DNA of 64,000 nt, taken from NCBI RefSeq assembly GCF_905220705.1, contig NZ_CAJNAT010000003.1, positions 186,001 to 250,000 of the forward strand, read 5' to 3'. The notes under the pieces are model-generated. The model did no database searches. It saw nothing but the letters and a program-made list of their open reading frames with translations, and had not been told where the DNA came from. The stretch comes from Paraburkholderia domus. GTDB taxonomy: Bacteria; Pseudomonadota; Gammaproteobacteria; Burkholderiales; Burkholderiaceae. A program made the position numbers and the translations under genes. Below are positions 37,298 to 46,524 of the stretch, in pieces (position 1 is the first letter of the stretch; the number at the start of each line of letters is the position of its first letter).

Positions 37298-38074
37298 ATG
37301 AAGAAGGCCGCACTGTGCGTGGCGCTTGCCGTCATAGCCACCGGCGCCATGGCGAAAGAGTGGAAAACCGTGCGTATCGGGGTAGACGCCAGCTACCCGC
37401 CGTTCGAATCGACGGCAGCCAGCGGCCAGGTCGTCGGCTTCGACGTCGATTTGACGAAAGCGCTGTGCGCGAAAATGAACGTCAAGTGCGTGTGGGTCGA
37501 GCAGGACCTGGACGGGATCATCCCGGCGCTGAAGGGCAAGAAGTTCGACGCGATCGTGTCGTCGCTGACCGTCACGGACAAGCGCCGCGAGCAGATCGAC
37601 TTCTCCGACAAGCTGTTCGACGCACCGGCCCGCATGATCGCCAAAGCCGGCTCGCCCCTGCTGCCCACGGCTGAATCGCTGAAAGGCAAACGCGTCGGCG
37701 TCGAGCAAGGCTCGACTCAGGAGGCTTACGCCAAAGCGTACTGGGAGCCCAAAGGCGTGATCGTAGTGCCCTACCAGAATCAGGATCAGGTGTACGCCGA
37801 CGTCGCTTCGGGGCGTCTCGACGCCGCATTGCAGGACGAACTGCAAGCCGATGCCGGGTTCCTGAAGACGCCGCGCGGCAAAGGCTTCGGCTGGGCCGGC
37901 CCGGAAGTGAAAGACTCAAAGACAATCGGTGAAGGCACGGCCATCGGCCTGCGCAAGGATGACGTCGAGCTGAAAGCGATGTTCAACCAGGCGTTGGCGC
38001 AAGTGCATCAGGACGGTACGTTCAAGAAGCTCGAAAAGCAGTACTTCGACCTCGATATTTATCCTGGTCGCTGA
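37298..38074 (+). CDS. Polar amino-acid ABC transporter binding protein
   Basis: 258 residues with a Sec signal (KKAALCVALAVIATGAMA) and the SBP_bac_3 fold: VRIGVDASYPPFES, GFDVDLTKALCAKM, DAIVSSLTVTDKRREQIDFS and GSTQEAYAKAYW. These resemble the lysine/arginine/ornithine and histidine binding proteins (ArgT/HisJ). It delivers the substrate to the permease pair encoded downstream. The ATG is preceded by CAGGAGAAAC. A 351-bp gap separates it from the permease genes, allowing different expression levels. Confidence 0.94.
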   Translation: MKKAALCVALAVIATGAMAKEWKTVRIGVDASYPPFESTAASGQVVGFDVDLTKALCAKMNVKCVWVEQDLDGIIPALKGKKFDAIVSSLTVTDKRREQIDFSDKLFDAPARMIAKAGSPLLPTAESLKGKRVGVEQGSTQEAYAKAYWEPKGVIVVPYQNQDQVYADVASGRLDAALQDELQADAGFLKTPRGKGFGWAGPEVKDSKTIGEGTAIGLRKDDVELKAMFNQALAQVHQDGTFKKLEKQYFDLDIYPGR

Positions 38075-38425
38075 GCTGGGCACCTGCGCCGGTCACTGAG
38101 CCGTCAGCTGAGCGGGCCTCCAGCCCCGGCAGCCGGCCAGGTAAGCAGCAACACGCAGTACCCGCGAAACTCGGGGCTCGCCCGCATGGGCTTTCCCAAG
38201 GCTTCGTACTACAGTCGGCAATAGCTTCAAAAAACAGCTTCAACCCCGATTCAGAACGAGAGTCGAAAAGCGCGCTGCAAGACCGGCAACGGTCATGCAG
38301 TCATGATTTGCACAGCGGTGCGCTGTGCGCCGCGGGAATCGGCGAGCCCAGGCTCGCGGCAAACGCGGTGCAGAGCTGGCCGCGTCTTTCGCGGTGCGTC
38401 ACCCACGCATCGTCAAGGACCCCAT
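38075..38425. other. Gap inside the amino-acid ABC operon
   Basis: 351 bp between the binding-protein and permease genes. It holds a GCCC-GCAT-GGGC stem followed by TTTCCC (about 38179-38196) and CCAGCCCC/GGCTGCCG-type runs. It could limit read-through so that the binding protein is made in excess. No gene is seen. Confidence 0.45.
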
Positions 38426-39115
38426 ATGTTCCTTCAAGGCTACGGCCCGCTGCTTCTCAACGGCACCTGGCAAACCGTCAAACTGGCGGTGTTGTCGCTG
38501 GCGTTCGCTTTCGTGCTGGGCCTGCTCGGCGCGGCGGCGAAACTGTCGAAGAACCGCTTCTCCTATAGTGTCGGCACCGTCTACACGACGCTCGTGCGCG
38601 GTGTGCCCGACCTGGTACTGATGCTGTTGCTGTTCTACAGCATCCAGATATGGCTGAACAACCTGACCGACCTGCTCGGCTGGGACCAGATCGACATCGA
38701 CCCGTTCGTGGCCGGTGTCGCGGTGCTTGGCTTCATCTACGGCGCGTACTTCACCGAAACCTTCCGCGGCGCGTTCCTCGCGGTGCCGCGCGGCCAGCTC
38801 GAAGCCGGCGCGGCTTACGGCATGACCGGCTGGCAGGTGTTCTCGCGGGTGATGTTCCCGCAGATGATGCGCTTCGCGCTGCCTGGCATTGGCAACAACT
38901 GGCAGGTCATGGTGAAAGCCACGGCGCTGGTGTCGATCATCGGTCTGGCGGACGTCGTCAAAGCCTCGCAGGATGCCGGCAAGGGCACGCTGCGGTTCTT
39001 CTTCTTCACCCTGCTCGCAGGGGCGATCTATCTCGTCATCACCACAGTGTCCAACTTCGTGCTGATGTACCTCGAAAAGCGTTACTCGACTGGCGTGCGA
39101 AAGGCGGATCTATGA
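38426..39115 (+). CDS. Polar amino-acid ABC permease, HisQ type
   Basis: 229 residues, about five helices, His/Glu/Gln/Arg/opine permease family (GTWQTVKLAVLSLAFAFVLG; TLVRGVPDLVLMLLLFY). The EAA loop is EAGAAYGMTGWQVFSRVMFPQ. The start at 38426 has AAGGA 7 bases upstream; the extended frame from 38303 lacks support. Its stop overlaps the next gene (ATGA), so both permeases are made in step. Confidence 0.94.
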   Translation: MFLQGYGPLLLNGTWQTVKLAVLSLAFAFVLGLLGAAAKLSKNRFSYSVGTVYTTLVRGVPDLVLMLLLFYSIQIWLNNLTDLLGWDQIDIDPFVAGVAVLGFIYGAYFTETFRGAFLAVPRGQLEAGAAYGMTGWQVFSRVMFPQMMRFALPGIGNNWQVMVKATALVSIIGLADVVKASQDAGKGTLRFFFFTLLAGAIYLVITTVSNFVLMYLEKRYSTGVRKADL

Positions 39116-39825
39116 TCGAGATCATTCAGGAATACTGGCGCAACTATCTATATAGCGACGGCTACCGACTCACCGGCGTCGTGATCACGCTATGGCTGCT
39201 GGTCGTGTCGATCGGGCTCGGCTTCTGCCTGTCGATTCCCCTCGCGGTCGCGCGGGTGTCGAAGAAGAAGTGGCTCGCCAGCCTGGTGTGGCTGTATACG
39301 TATGTGTTCCGCGGCACGCCGCTCTACGTGCAACTGCTGCTGTGCTACACCGGCTTGTATAGCCTCGAAATCATCCGCAATAACGAACTGACCAACGCGT
39401 TCTTCCGCGACGGCATGCATTGCACGCTGCTCGCGTTCACGCTGAACACGTGCGCGTACACCACCGAGATTTTCGCGGGCGCGATCAAGGCTACGCCCTA
39501 TGGCGAAATCGAAGCGGCGCGCGCGTATGGCATGTCGTCGTTCACGCTGTACCGGCGGGTTATTTTGCCGTCGGCACTGCGCCGCGCGTTGCCGTACTAC
39601 AGCAATGAAGTGATCCTGATGCTGCACGCCACCACCGTGGCGTTCACGGCGACCGTGCCGGACATTCTCAAGATCGCGCGCGACGTGAACTCCGCGACGT
39701 ATCAGTCGTTCAATGCGTTCGGCCTCGCCGCCCTGCTCTATCTGTGCATTTCTTTTGCGCTCGTGTGGCTGTTCCGCCGCGCCGAGCGCCGCTGGCTCGC
39801 TTACCTGCGGCCGCAAGGCAAGTAA
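39112..39825 (+). CDS. Polar amino-acid ABC permease, HisM type
   Basis: 237 residues, five to six helices, partner of the preceding permease. It carries [20 protein letters not shown] and the EAA loop [24 protein letters not shown] 39112 overlaps the previous stop by 4 bases. The C-terminus is a basic tail, and the ATPase gene starts 50 bp later. Like HisM, it should form the other half of the membrane channel. Confidence 0.94.
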   Translation: MIEIIQEYWRNYLYSDGYRLTGVVITLWLLVVSIGLGFCLSIPLAVARVSKKKWLASLVWLYTYVFRGTPLYVQLLLCYTGLYSLEIIRNNELTNAFFRDGMHCTLLAFTLNTCAYTTEIFAGAIKATPYGEIEAARAYGMSSFTLYRRVILPSALRRALPYYSNEVILMLHATTVAFTATVPDILKIARDVNSATYQSFNAFGLAALLYLCISFALVWLFRRAERRWLAYLRPQGK

Positions 39826-39874
39826 TAAAAAAAGGGCACCGCGCCCCAAGCAAGTAAGCCCGCCAAGGATTCTG

Positions 39875-40654
39875 ATGAACACCAAGAAGCAAAAGCTCTT
39901 CGTCGACGAGCTTCACAAACAGTACGGCGATAACGAAGTCCTCAAGGGCGTGTCGCTGAAGGCCAACGCCGGTGACGTAATCAGCGTGATCGGCTCGTCC
40001 GGTTCGGGCAAGAGCACGATGCTTCGTTGCATCAACTTTCTCGAGCAGCCGAACGCCGGGCGCATCTTCGTCGACGGCGAAGAAGTCCGCACGCAACTCG
40101 CCAAGAACGGCGCCTTGCGCGTCTCCGATCCAAAGCAATTGCAGCGCGTGCGCACCAAGCTGTCGATGGTGTTTCAGCACTTCAACCTGTGGACGCACAT
40201 GAACGTGCTCGAGAACATCATCGAGGCGCCGGTCAACGTACTAGGTCTGAAGCGCAAGGAAGCCGAAGAACGCGCACGTGAGTATCTGGAGAAAGTGGGC
40301 CTCGCGCCGCGTCTGGAAAAGCAGTACCCGTCGCATCTGTCGGGCGGCCAGCAGCAGCGCGTGGCAATCGCGCGCGCGTTGGCCATGCACCCGGACGTGA
40401 TGCTGTTCGACGAACCGACTTCCGCGCTCGACCCCGAACTGGTCGGCGAAGTGCTCAAAGTCATGCAGACGCTCGCAGAAGAAGGCCGCACGATGATCGT
40501 CGTGACCCATGAAATGGCGTTCGCGCGCAACGTGTCGAATCACGTGATGTTCCTGCATCAAGGCCGCGTCGAGGAAGAAGGTCATCCGGACGAAGTCTTC
40601 AGGAACACAAAGAGCGAACGGCTCAAGCAGTTCCTGTCCGGCAGCCTCAAATGA
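39875..40654 (+). CDS. Polar amino-acid ABC ATPase, HisP type
   Basis: 259 residues: Walker [11 protein letters not shown]-loop [11 protein letters not shown] (the HFNLW form typical of HisP/GlnQ relatives), signature [16 protein letters not shown], Walker [15 protein letters not shown] and switch [14 protein letters not shown] 39875 lies after AAGGA. It powers the uptake system encoded by the three genes upstream. A GC-poor hairpin (CAGCCC/GGGCTG, 40665-40683) follows with no clear T-run. Confidence 0.96.
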   Translation: MNTKKQKLFVDELHKQYGDNEVLKGVSLKANAGDVISVIGSSGSGKSTMLRCINFLEQPNAGRIFVDGEEVRTQLAKNGALRVSDPKQLQRVRTKLSMVFQHFNLWTHMNVLENIIEAPVNVLGLKRKEAEERAREYLEKVGLAPRLEKQYPSHLSGGQQQRVAIARALAMHPDVMLFDEPTSALDPELVGEVLKVMQTLAEEGRTMIVVTHEMAFARNVSNHVMFLHQGRVEEEGHPDEVFRNTKSERLKQFLSGSLK

Positions 40655-41245
40655 AACCCTCGTACAGCCCGGTATTTGGGCTGTAGTCAAAGTAACATTA
40701 CAAGGTTCTTACGAGCGCCTTTTTTACTTCGCTCACCTGTGCATTCCGGCCGTTCTGGCCTCGAAAACGGGCCCACTACTGGCCCGAACCACCCTCATTT
40801 CGCCCTACTCTGCCGCATTTGAAGCGTCAATAGTGGCAATCCTTGACGTGGCCTGTCCCAATCCGTGATTCCCTTACGGCGTAAGGGTTTCCCGCCATTT
40901 TGGGGACATCGCAACGATTCCTTGCACACATTCGTATTGCAATTTGGAGACACCGGCCCAAGCCGGTACTAATTTCTTCTCCCACCCAAGTGTATTTTTG
41001 ATAAATTAGTAACCAAAGTAGCAAAACGAAGTTCATTAAAAGTAGTTTCACTTCAAAGCAACAGAGGAGAACCGGTCGGCGAGGGATCGGCATGGCGCGA
41101 AGAATAGCCCGCTGAGGCTATCCGTCACGGCAGGAGACCCAATCCACCCGCTAATCTCCCTGGTACCGATTTCTGTTCGGCGCGCTGCGTCCGAACACCA
41201 TTCGCAGTACTGGGTTTCACTTTTTGACAGGGTATGGAGGAGAAG
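40655..41245. other. Long porin leader region
   Basis: 591 bp between hisP-like and porin genes. It contains a composite symmetric structure at 40854-40908 and an A+T-rich stretch around 40980-41040 (TTTTTGATAAATTAG) that probably holds the porin promoter. The distance allows a long 5' leader of the type often targeted by small RNAs. No gene is supported. Confidence 0.5.
40854..40908. repeat. Nested inverted repeats upstream of the porin gene
   Basis: Outer arms TGTCCCAA and TTGGGGACA enclose an inner perfect hairpin CCCTTAC-GGC-GTAAGGG followed by TTT. It may be a terminator of the ABC operon or a regulatory leader fold. Confidence 0.5.
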
Positions 41246-42400
41246 ATGAAGAAAGCTTTGCTCGCCGCTGCGCTGATGACAGCCGGTGTAGTTGCGCACG
41301 CCCAAAGCAGCGTGACGCTGTACGGCCGCCTGGACGCTGGCCTGGAATACATGTCGGGCGTTCCGCAAGGCGTCGGTGCAAACGGCCAGGCAACTGGCAG
41401 CACGAACCGTTTCAAAGCAGAAAGCGGCGACTGGGGTACCAGCCTGTGGGGCATGAAGGGCGTTGAGGACATTGGTGGCGGCAACAAGGTCCTGTTCCAG
41501 TTGGAAGGCTCCTTCAATACCATGACGGGCGCAGGCCCTGGCGGCGGCGGTCTCTTCAATCGCTGGGCAACGGTCGGTTTGGCGAACGATCAATACGGTA
41601 CGTTCACCATGGGCCGCATGCTCTTCATCTCGAACGGCGTGTGGGACTTCGACCCGTTCGGTCAATCGAACTGGTCGTCGGCATCGCTGGTGCGTGGCCG
41701 CAACTGGCCGCAATCGAGCAACAACTTCGCGTACCAGTCGCCGAAGATCGCAGGCTTTGACTTCTACGGCCAATACGCCCTGTCGAACGCAACGAACTGG
41801 AACGGTAACGGCACGACCGCTCAAGGTCGCGAAGCTGGCGCACAGGTCACCTACACGAACTCGCTGTTCCAGGTTCGCGGTCTGTACGACGAAATCCGCA
41901 ACCCGGGTAACGGTATTCTGTACGGCCCGGCTGCTGCCACGCCGGCCAATGCGGCTAACATCTCCACCGGCGTGTTCGCGGCATCGCGCGAATACTCGGC
42001 TCTCGTGAACGTCTTCCTTGGCCAGTTCAAGGTTCAGGCCGCTTACCAGGCTATCCGCTCGGCAGGTGCAACGGGTGTTCTGCCGGGTCAGCCGACCACC
42101 CTCGATCACGAATGGGGCGGCGTGACGTGGCAAGCAACGCCGGCTGCAGCACTGATCGCAGCGGTGTACCACGTCAACGGCAACAATGGCGCGGGCAATG
42201 CGACGATCTACACGATTGGCGGTTCGTACAACCTGTCCAAGCGCACGCTGCTGGATATCCAGCTTGCTACGGCACGTAACAGCAAGAATGCTAACTTCGG
42301 CCTGAACGCAGACAATTCCGGCACGTCCACCGTAACGGACAACCCGCTGCCGGGTCACCAGCAATCGGGCGTGTACGCAGGTATTCAACACTCGTTCTAA
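41246..42400 (+). CDS. Burkholderia-type general porin
   Basis: 384 residues. A Sec signal (KKALLAAALMTAGVVAHA) precedes SSVTLYGRLDAGLEYMSG, the usual start of Gram-negative porin-4 beta-barrels in Burkholderiales. The repeated strands end in GVYAGIQHSF with a C-terminal Phe for BAM assembly. The start at 41246 follows GGAGGAGAAG; ATG 41234 lies inside that ribosome site. It forms an outer-membrane trimer for small solutes. Codon choice (frequent GCA, GGC, AAC) suggests high expression. A terminator follows. Confidence 0.95.
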   Translation: MKKALLAAALMTAGVVAHAQSSVTLYGRLDAGLEYMSGVPQGVGANGQATGSTNRFKAESGDWGTSLWGMKGVEDIGGGNKVLFQLEGSFNTMTGAGPGGGGLFNRWATVGLANDQYGTFTMGRMLFISNGVWDFDPFGQSNWSSASLVRGRNWPQSSNNFAYQSPKIAGFDFYGQYALSNATNWNGNGTTAQGREAGAQVTYTNSLFQVRGLYDEIRNPGNGILYGPAAATPANAANISTGVFAASREYSALVNVFLGQFKVQAAYQAIRSAGATGVLPGQPTTLDHEWGGVTWQATPAAALIAAVYHVNGNNGAGNATIYTIGGSYNLSKRTLLDIQLATARNSKNANFGLNADNSGTSTVTDNPLPGHQQSGVYAGIQHSF

Positions 42401-42417
42401 TCGAACGGGATCCCCCA

Positions 42418-42462
42418 AGGGGATGTCCTTCGGGGCGCCCCCCACGGGGACGTCCTTCGGGA
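42418..42462. repeat. Short direct repeat after the porin gene
   Basis: GGGGATGTCCTTCGGGG is followed after about ten bases by GGGGACGTCCTTCGGGA. The GTCCTTCGGGAC core can also fold on itself. Located between the porin stop and its terminator. Confidence 0.6.
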
Positions 42463-42518
42463 CGTAGTCGCAAGTTCTCCAAGAGAATCTTTTTCACGCT
42501 GCTGCGAGAGGCGCGTAT

Positions 42519-42556
42519 CGGTGCGATGTCCGAAAGGGTATCGCACCGTTTTTTAT
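42519..42556 (+). terminator. Porin terminator
   Basis: CGGTGCGAT and ATCGCACCG pair as a 9-bp stem with a 14-base loop, followed by a run of six T residues. Confidence 0.88.
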
Positions 42557-42676
42557 TTGAGCGCACGGTTTTGCCACCGCCCCGCCGCACCGTTGCGGTG
42601 CGTGCAAGGCACCTGGGACGCGATAAGCAATACCGCCGCTTGAACCCTGTGCTTTAAATTTGCGAAGTCTGGCCGT

Positions 42677-43135
<459 letters not shown>

Positions 43136-43171
43136 CTATGGAGTAAGTCCGCAGCAACCGTTCGCGTCAGC

Positions 43172-44872
43172 TCACTCCACCGGCTCGGTGTAGCGCGACG
43201 TAATCGGATAACGCCAGTCGCGGCCGAACGCGCGATGCGTGACGCGAATACCGATCGGCGCCTGACGGCGTTTGTACTCGTTGATCTTGATGAGGCGCGT
43301 GACGCGTTTCACGTCTTCGACCGCGTAGCCCGCCGCGATGATTTCCGCGAGCGAGCGATCCTCTTCCATGTACATGCGCATGATCGCATCGAGCACTTCG
43401 TAAGGCGGCAAGCTGTCCTGATCGGTCTGGTTCTCGCGCAGTTCGGCCGACGGTGCACGCGTCAGAATGCGCTCGGGGATCACGTCCTGCTTGCCGAAGG
43501 TGGTGGCCTGATTGCGGTAATGGCACAGCTTGTAGACCAGGGTCTTGGCAATGTCCTTGATCACGGCAAAGCCGCCGGCCATGTCGCCGTATAACGTGCA
43601 GTAGCCCACCGCCATCTCGCTCTTGTTGCCGGTGGTCAGCACGATCGAGCCAAACTTGTTCGACAGGGCCATCAGCAACGTGCCGCGGATACGAGCCTGA
43701 ATATTTTCTTCGGTGGCGTCTTCGGCGCGGCCTGCGAACTCTTCGGCAAGCGAACCGCGGAACGCGTCGAACATCGGCGCGATCGCGATTTCGTCGTAAC
43801 GCACGCCGACGCGGCGCGCCATCTCGGCGGCGTCGGTGGTTGAAATGTCCGCGGTATAGCGCGACGGCATCATCACCGCGCGCACGCGATCCGCGCCCAG
43901 CGCATCGCACGCGACGGCCAGCACCAGCGCCGAATCCACACCGCCCGACAGGCCGATCAGCGCGCCCGGGAAACCGTTCTTGTTGATATAGTCGCGCACG
44001 CCCATCACAAGCGCTGCGTACACCTGCGCCTCGAGCGAGAGTTCCGGCGCGATCGCCGTGGGCACCGGTTTGCCACTGTCGAACTCGACAATCGCGTTGC
44101 CTTCCTCGAACTGCGCCATCTTGGCGACCAGTTCGCCCTTTTCATCGAGTACGAACGAGCCGCCGTCGAAAATCAGTTCGTCCTGCCCGCCGACCATGTT
44201 CACGTAGACCACGGCCAGGCCGGTCTCGCGAATCCGCGCACGCAGAATGTCAAAGCGCACCGCTTCCTTGTTCAGGTGATACGGCGAGCCGTTCGGAATC
44301 AGCAGCACCTGCGCGCCCGCCGCCTTCGCCATTTGCGCAGCCGATGCGTGCCACGCGTCCTCGCAAATCACCACGCCGTATTTCACACCGTCCAGTTCGA
44401 ACACAAACGGCTGCGGGTCGGAAGCGAAATAGCGCTTCTCGTCGAACACCTCGGCATTGGGCAAATCCTGCTTGCGATAAGTACCGGCCACTTCCCCGTC
44501 CACGATCAGCGAAGCCGCGTTGAACGTATCGACCGGCGGGACGCCGCGCTCGATCGGCGCGTTTGCATTACCATGGCCGTTTGCCGCGCTGTGCGTCAAG
44601 TCACGCAGCGGATGGCCGACGATCACATGCAGGCCGGCGAAGGGTCTCAGTTGCGTGGCCAGGTCGGCGAGCGCTGCCGCGCTCGCTGCGTAGAACGCGG
44701 GACGCAGCAACAGATCTTCAGGCGGATAGCCGGATAGCGCGAGTTCAGGGGCGATCAGCAGCTTCGCACCATCGTTGTGCGCGGCGCGCGCGGCAGCGAC
44801 AATCTTCGCGACATTGCCGGCGAAGTCGCCGACGGTGACATTGATTTGAGCAAGAGCGATTCGGGTCTTCAT
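43172..44872 (-). CDS. nadE: Glutamine-dependent NAD+ synthetase
   Basis: 566 residues: an N-terminal nitrilase-fold glutaminase (residues 1-260; catalytic Glu in PELALSGYPPED, Lys in YRKQDLPN, Cys in VVICEDAWHAS) that passes ammonia to a C-terminal synthetase with the PP-loop LSGGVDSAL. The last step of NAD synthesis, amidating deamido-NAD. Further motifs are TTGNKSEMAVGYCTLYGDM and NEYKRRQAP. The start at 44872 gives the family N-terminus MKTRIALAQINVTVGDF; the ribosome site is weak. It is divergent from the acyltransferase gene and upstream of the PII gene. Confidence 0.97.
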   Translation of the reverse strand: MKTRIALAQINVTVGDFAGNVAKIVAAARAAHNDGAKLLIAPELALSGYPPEDLLLRPAFYAASAAALADLATQLRPFAGLHVIVGHPLRDLTHSAANGHGNANAPIERGVPPVDTFNAASLIVDGEVAGTYRKQDLPNAEVFDEKRYFASDPQPFVFELDGVKYGVVICEDAWHASAAQMAKAAGAQVLLIPNGSPYHLNKEAVRFDILRARIRETGLAVVYVNMVGGQDELIFDGGSFVLDEKGELVAKMAQFEEGNAIVEFDSGKPVPTAIAPELSLEAQVYAALVMGVRDYINKNGFPGALIGLSGGVDSALVLAVACDALGADRVRAVMMPSRYTADISTTDAAEMARRVGVRYDEIAIAPMFDAFRGSLAEEFAGRAEDATEENIQARIRGTLLMALSNKFGSIVLTTGNKSEMAVGYCTLYGDMAGGFAVIKDIAKTLVYKLCHYRNQATTFGKQDVIPERILTRAPSAELRENQTDQDSLPPYEVLDAIMRMYMEEDRSLAEIIAAGYAVEDVKRVTRLIKINEYKRRQAPIGIRVTHRAFGRDWRYPITSRYTEPVE

Positions 44873-45004
44873 GGCAGGATCGACAGGCAAGCCAGGCGGC
44901 TTGCGAGTACCGTGGCTGGTTAGCTCGACGGCAACGGACAAATCGGATAAACGAACGACGCATCGCTACAAGCCTGCGTCGCTCATTGGGAACAGTCACA
45001 CAGA

Positions 45005-46174
45005 TTGAACCAGGAACGCTTTGATTATCGCACGGGCATTCTGGCGTCGCCCTCCGAGGTGGATGCCGCGGAATGGAATGCCCTCCTCGCGCAGCAAACG
45101 CAACCCACGCCGTTTCTGCGGCACGAGTTTTTGAGCGCGCTGCATGCGACCCGATGTGCGGTCGCCGATACCGGCTGGGCGCCGCAATTCGTCACGCTGA
45201 CCGACCCGCGCACGGACAAGCTCGCGGCGGCCGCGCCCGTCTACCTGAAGGGCCACTCGTACGGCGAATATGTCTTCGATTGGGCGTGGGCCGATGCGTA
45301 CAAACGCAACGGTCTGCCGTACTACCCGAAGCTGCTGTGCGCGGTGCCGTTCACACCGGTGCAAGGCAACCGCCTGTTATCGGCGGATACGCATGCGCTC
45401 AGGCATCTGGCGGCGACGCTGATGGCGTTCGCCGAGCAAGCCGACGTGTCGTCGCTGCACGTGCTGTTTCCGACCGAAACGGAAGGCGCTGCGTTGACCG
45501 ACATGGGCATGATGCAGCGCGAAGGCGTGCAGTTCCACTGGTTGAACGACGGCTATCGCGACTTCGACGATTTCCTCTCCACGCTCGAACAGAAGAAACG
45601 CAAGAACATCCGCGCCGAGCGCCGCAAGGTGCAGGAAGCCGGCGTGACGATGCGCCGGATTCGCGGCGAAGATATCCAGGACGCCGACTGGCGATTCTTC
45701 AGCAAGTGCTATCGGCAGACCTACCGCGAACACTTTTCGAGTCCGTATCTGAACCTCGATTTCTTCCGGATGATCGGCGCCTCGATGCCGGAAAATCTGC
45801 TGCTGGTGATTGCCGAATACGAAGGCAAGCCAATCGCCAGCTCGCTCGTGGTTTACCAGCGCGACGCGAAAACCGGCGGCACCTTGTACGGCCGCTACTG
45901 GGGCGCGCTCGAACATGTGCCCTGCCTGCACTTTGAAACTGCGTACTACCAGCCGCTCGAATTCTGCATCGAGGAGAAGCTGGGTGCGTTCGAAGGCGGC
46001 GCGCAGGGCGAGCACAAGATGGCGCGTGGGTTCTTGCCGACCGTGACGCGTTCGGCACATTGGCTCGCGCATCCGGCCTTCGCCGATGCGGTCGGCCACT
46101 TCCTCGACAACGAAAAGAACAGCATCCACGCGTATGTGGACGAGCTGCGCGAACACAATCCGTTCAAAGGCTGA
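45005..46174 (+). CDS. GNAT-like acyltransferase, DUF482 family
   Basis: 389 residues. The sequence shows the peptidogalycan/DUF482 features: ADAYKRNGLPYYPKLLCAVPFTP, HVLFPTETE, FLSTLEQKKRKNIRAERRKV, then LYGRYWGALEHVPCLHFETAYYQPLEFCIE. Members are GNAT-fold proteins, some linked to cell-wall or capsule modification; the substrate is not established. The best start is the TTG at 45005, since no ATG or GTG fits the conserved N-terminus; there is no clear ribosome site, so the start is uncertain. The GIY-YIG gene begins 9 bp after its stop. Confidence 0.85.
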   Translation: MNQERFDYRTGILASPSEVDAAEWNALLAQQTQPTPFLRHEFLSALHATRCAVADTGWAPQFVTLTDPRTDKLAAAAPVYLKGHSYGEYVFDWAWADAYKRNGLPYYPKLLCAVPFTPVQGNRLLSADTHALRHLAATLMAFAEQADVSSLHVLFPTETEGAALTDMGMMQREGVQFHWLNDGYRDFDDFLSTLEQKKRKNIRAERRKVQEAGVTMRRIRGEDIQDADWRFFSKCYRQTYREHFSSPYLNLDFFRMIGASMPENLLLVIAEYEGKPIASSLVVYQRDAKTGGTLYGRYWGALEHVPCLHFETAYYQPLEFCIEEKLGAFEGGAQGEHKMARGFLPTVTRSAHWLAHPAFADAVGHFLDNEKNSIHAYVDELREHNPFKG

Positions 46175-46183
46175 AGCGCACCC

Positions 46184-46513
46184 ATGGCGTGGTTTCTGTA
46201 TCTGCTCGAATGCTCGGACGGCAGCGTCTATACCGGCATTGCCACCGATGTGCAGGCGCGCTTCGACAAACACGTGAGCGGCGCGGGCGCACGCTATACG
46301 CGTTCGCGCAAGCCGGTGCGGGTGCTCGTGTCGTTTGAGTTGGCGGACCGTTCGAGTGCGTCGCGTGCGGAGTATTGGGTTAAGCGCTTGCCGCCTGCCG
46401 AAAAGCGGGTGCTGGCTGCGGGGTTGCGTACGCTCGAATCGGTGCTGCCGCTGCCCGAGCCCGAACCCGAACCCGAATCAGAATCCATTGCCGCAGACGA
46501 AACGGACATATAG
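46184..46513 (+). CDS. GIY-YIG nuclease-domain protein
   Basis: 109 residues. The GIY-YIG fold is seen in FLYLLECSDGSVYTGIATDVQARF and the catalytic-type Arg in RFDKHVSGAGARYT; EYWVKRLPPAEKRVLAAG closes the domain (YhbQ/SLX1-like). Such stand-alone proteins are putative structure-specific DNA nucleases. The tail is a (Pro-Glu)n-type repeat from CCCGAA hexanucleotides at about 46456-46485. It overlaps no gene but ends only 11 bp from the FUSC stop on the opposite strand. Confidence 0.9.
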   Translation: MAWFLYLLECSDGSVYTGIATDVQARFDKHVSGAGARYTRSRKPVRVLVSFELADRSSASRAEYWVKRLPPAEKRVLAAGLRTLESVLPLPEPEPEPESESIAADETDI

Positions 46514-46524
46514 ATCCGCTCCCC

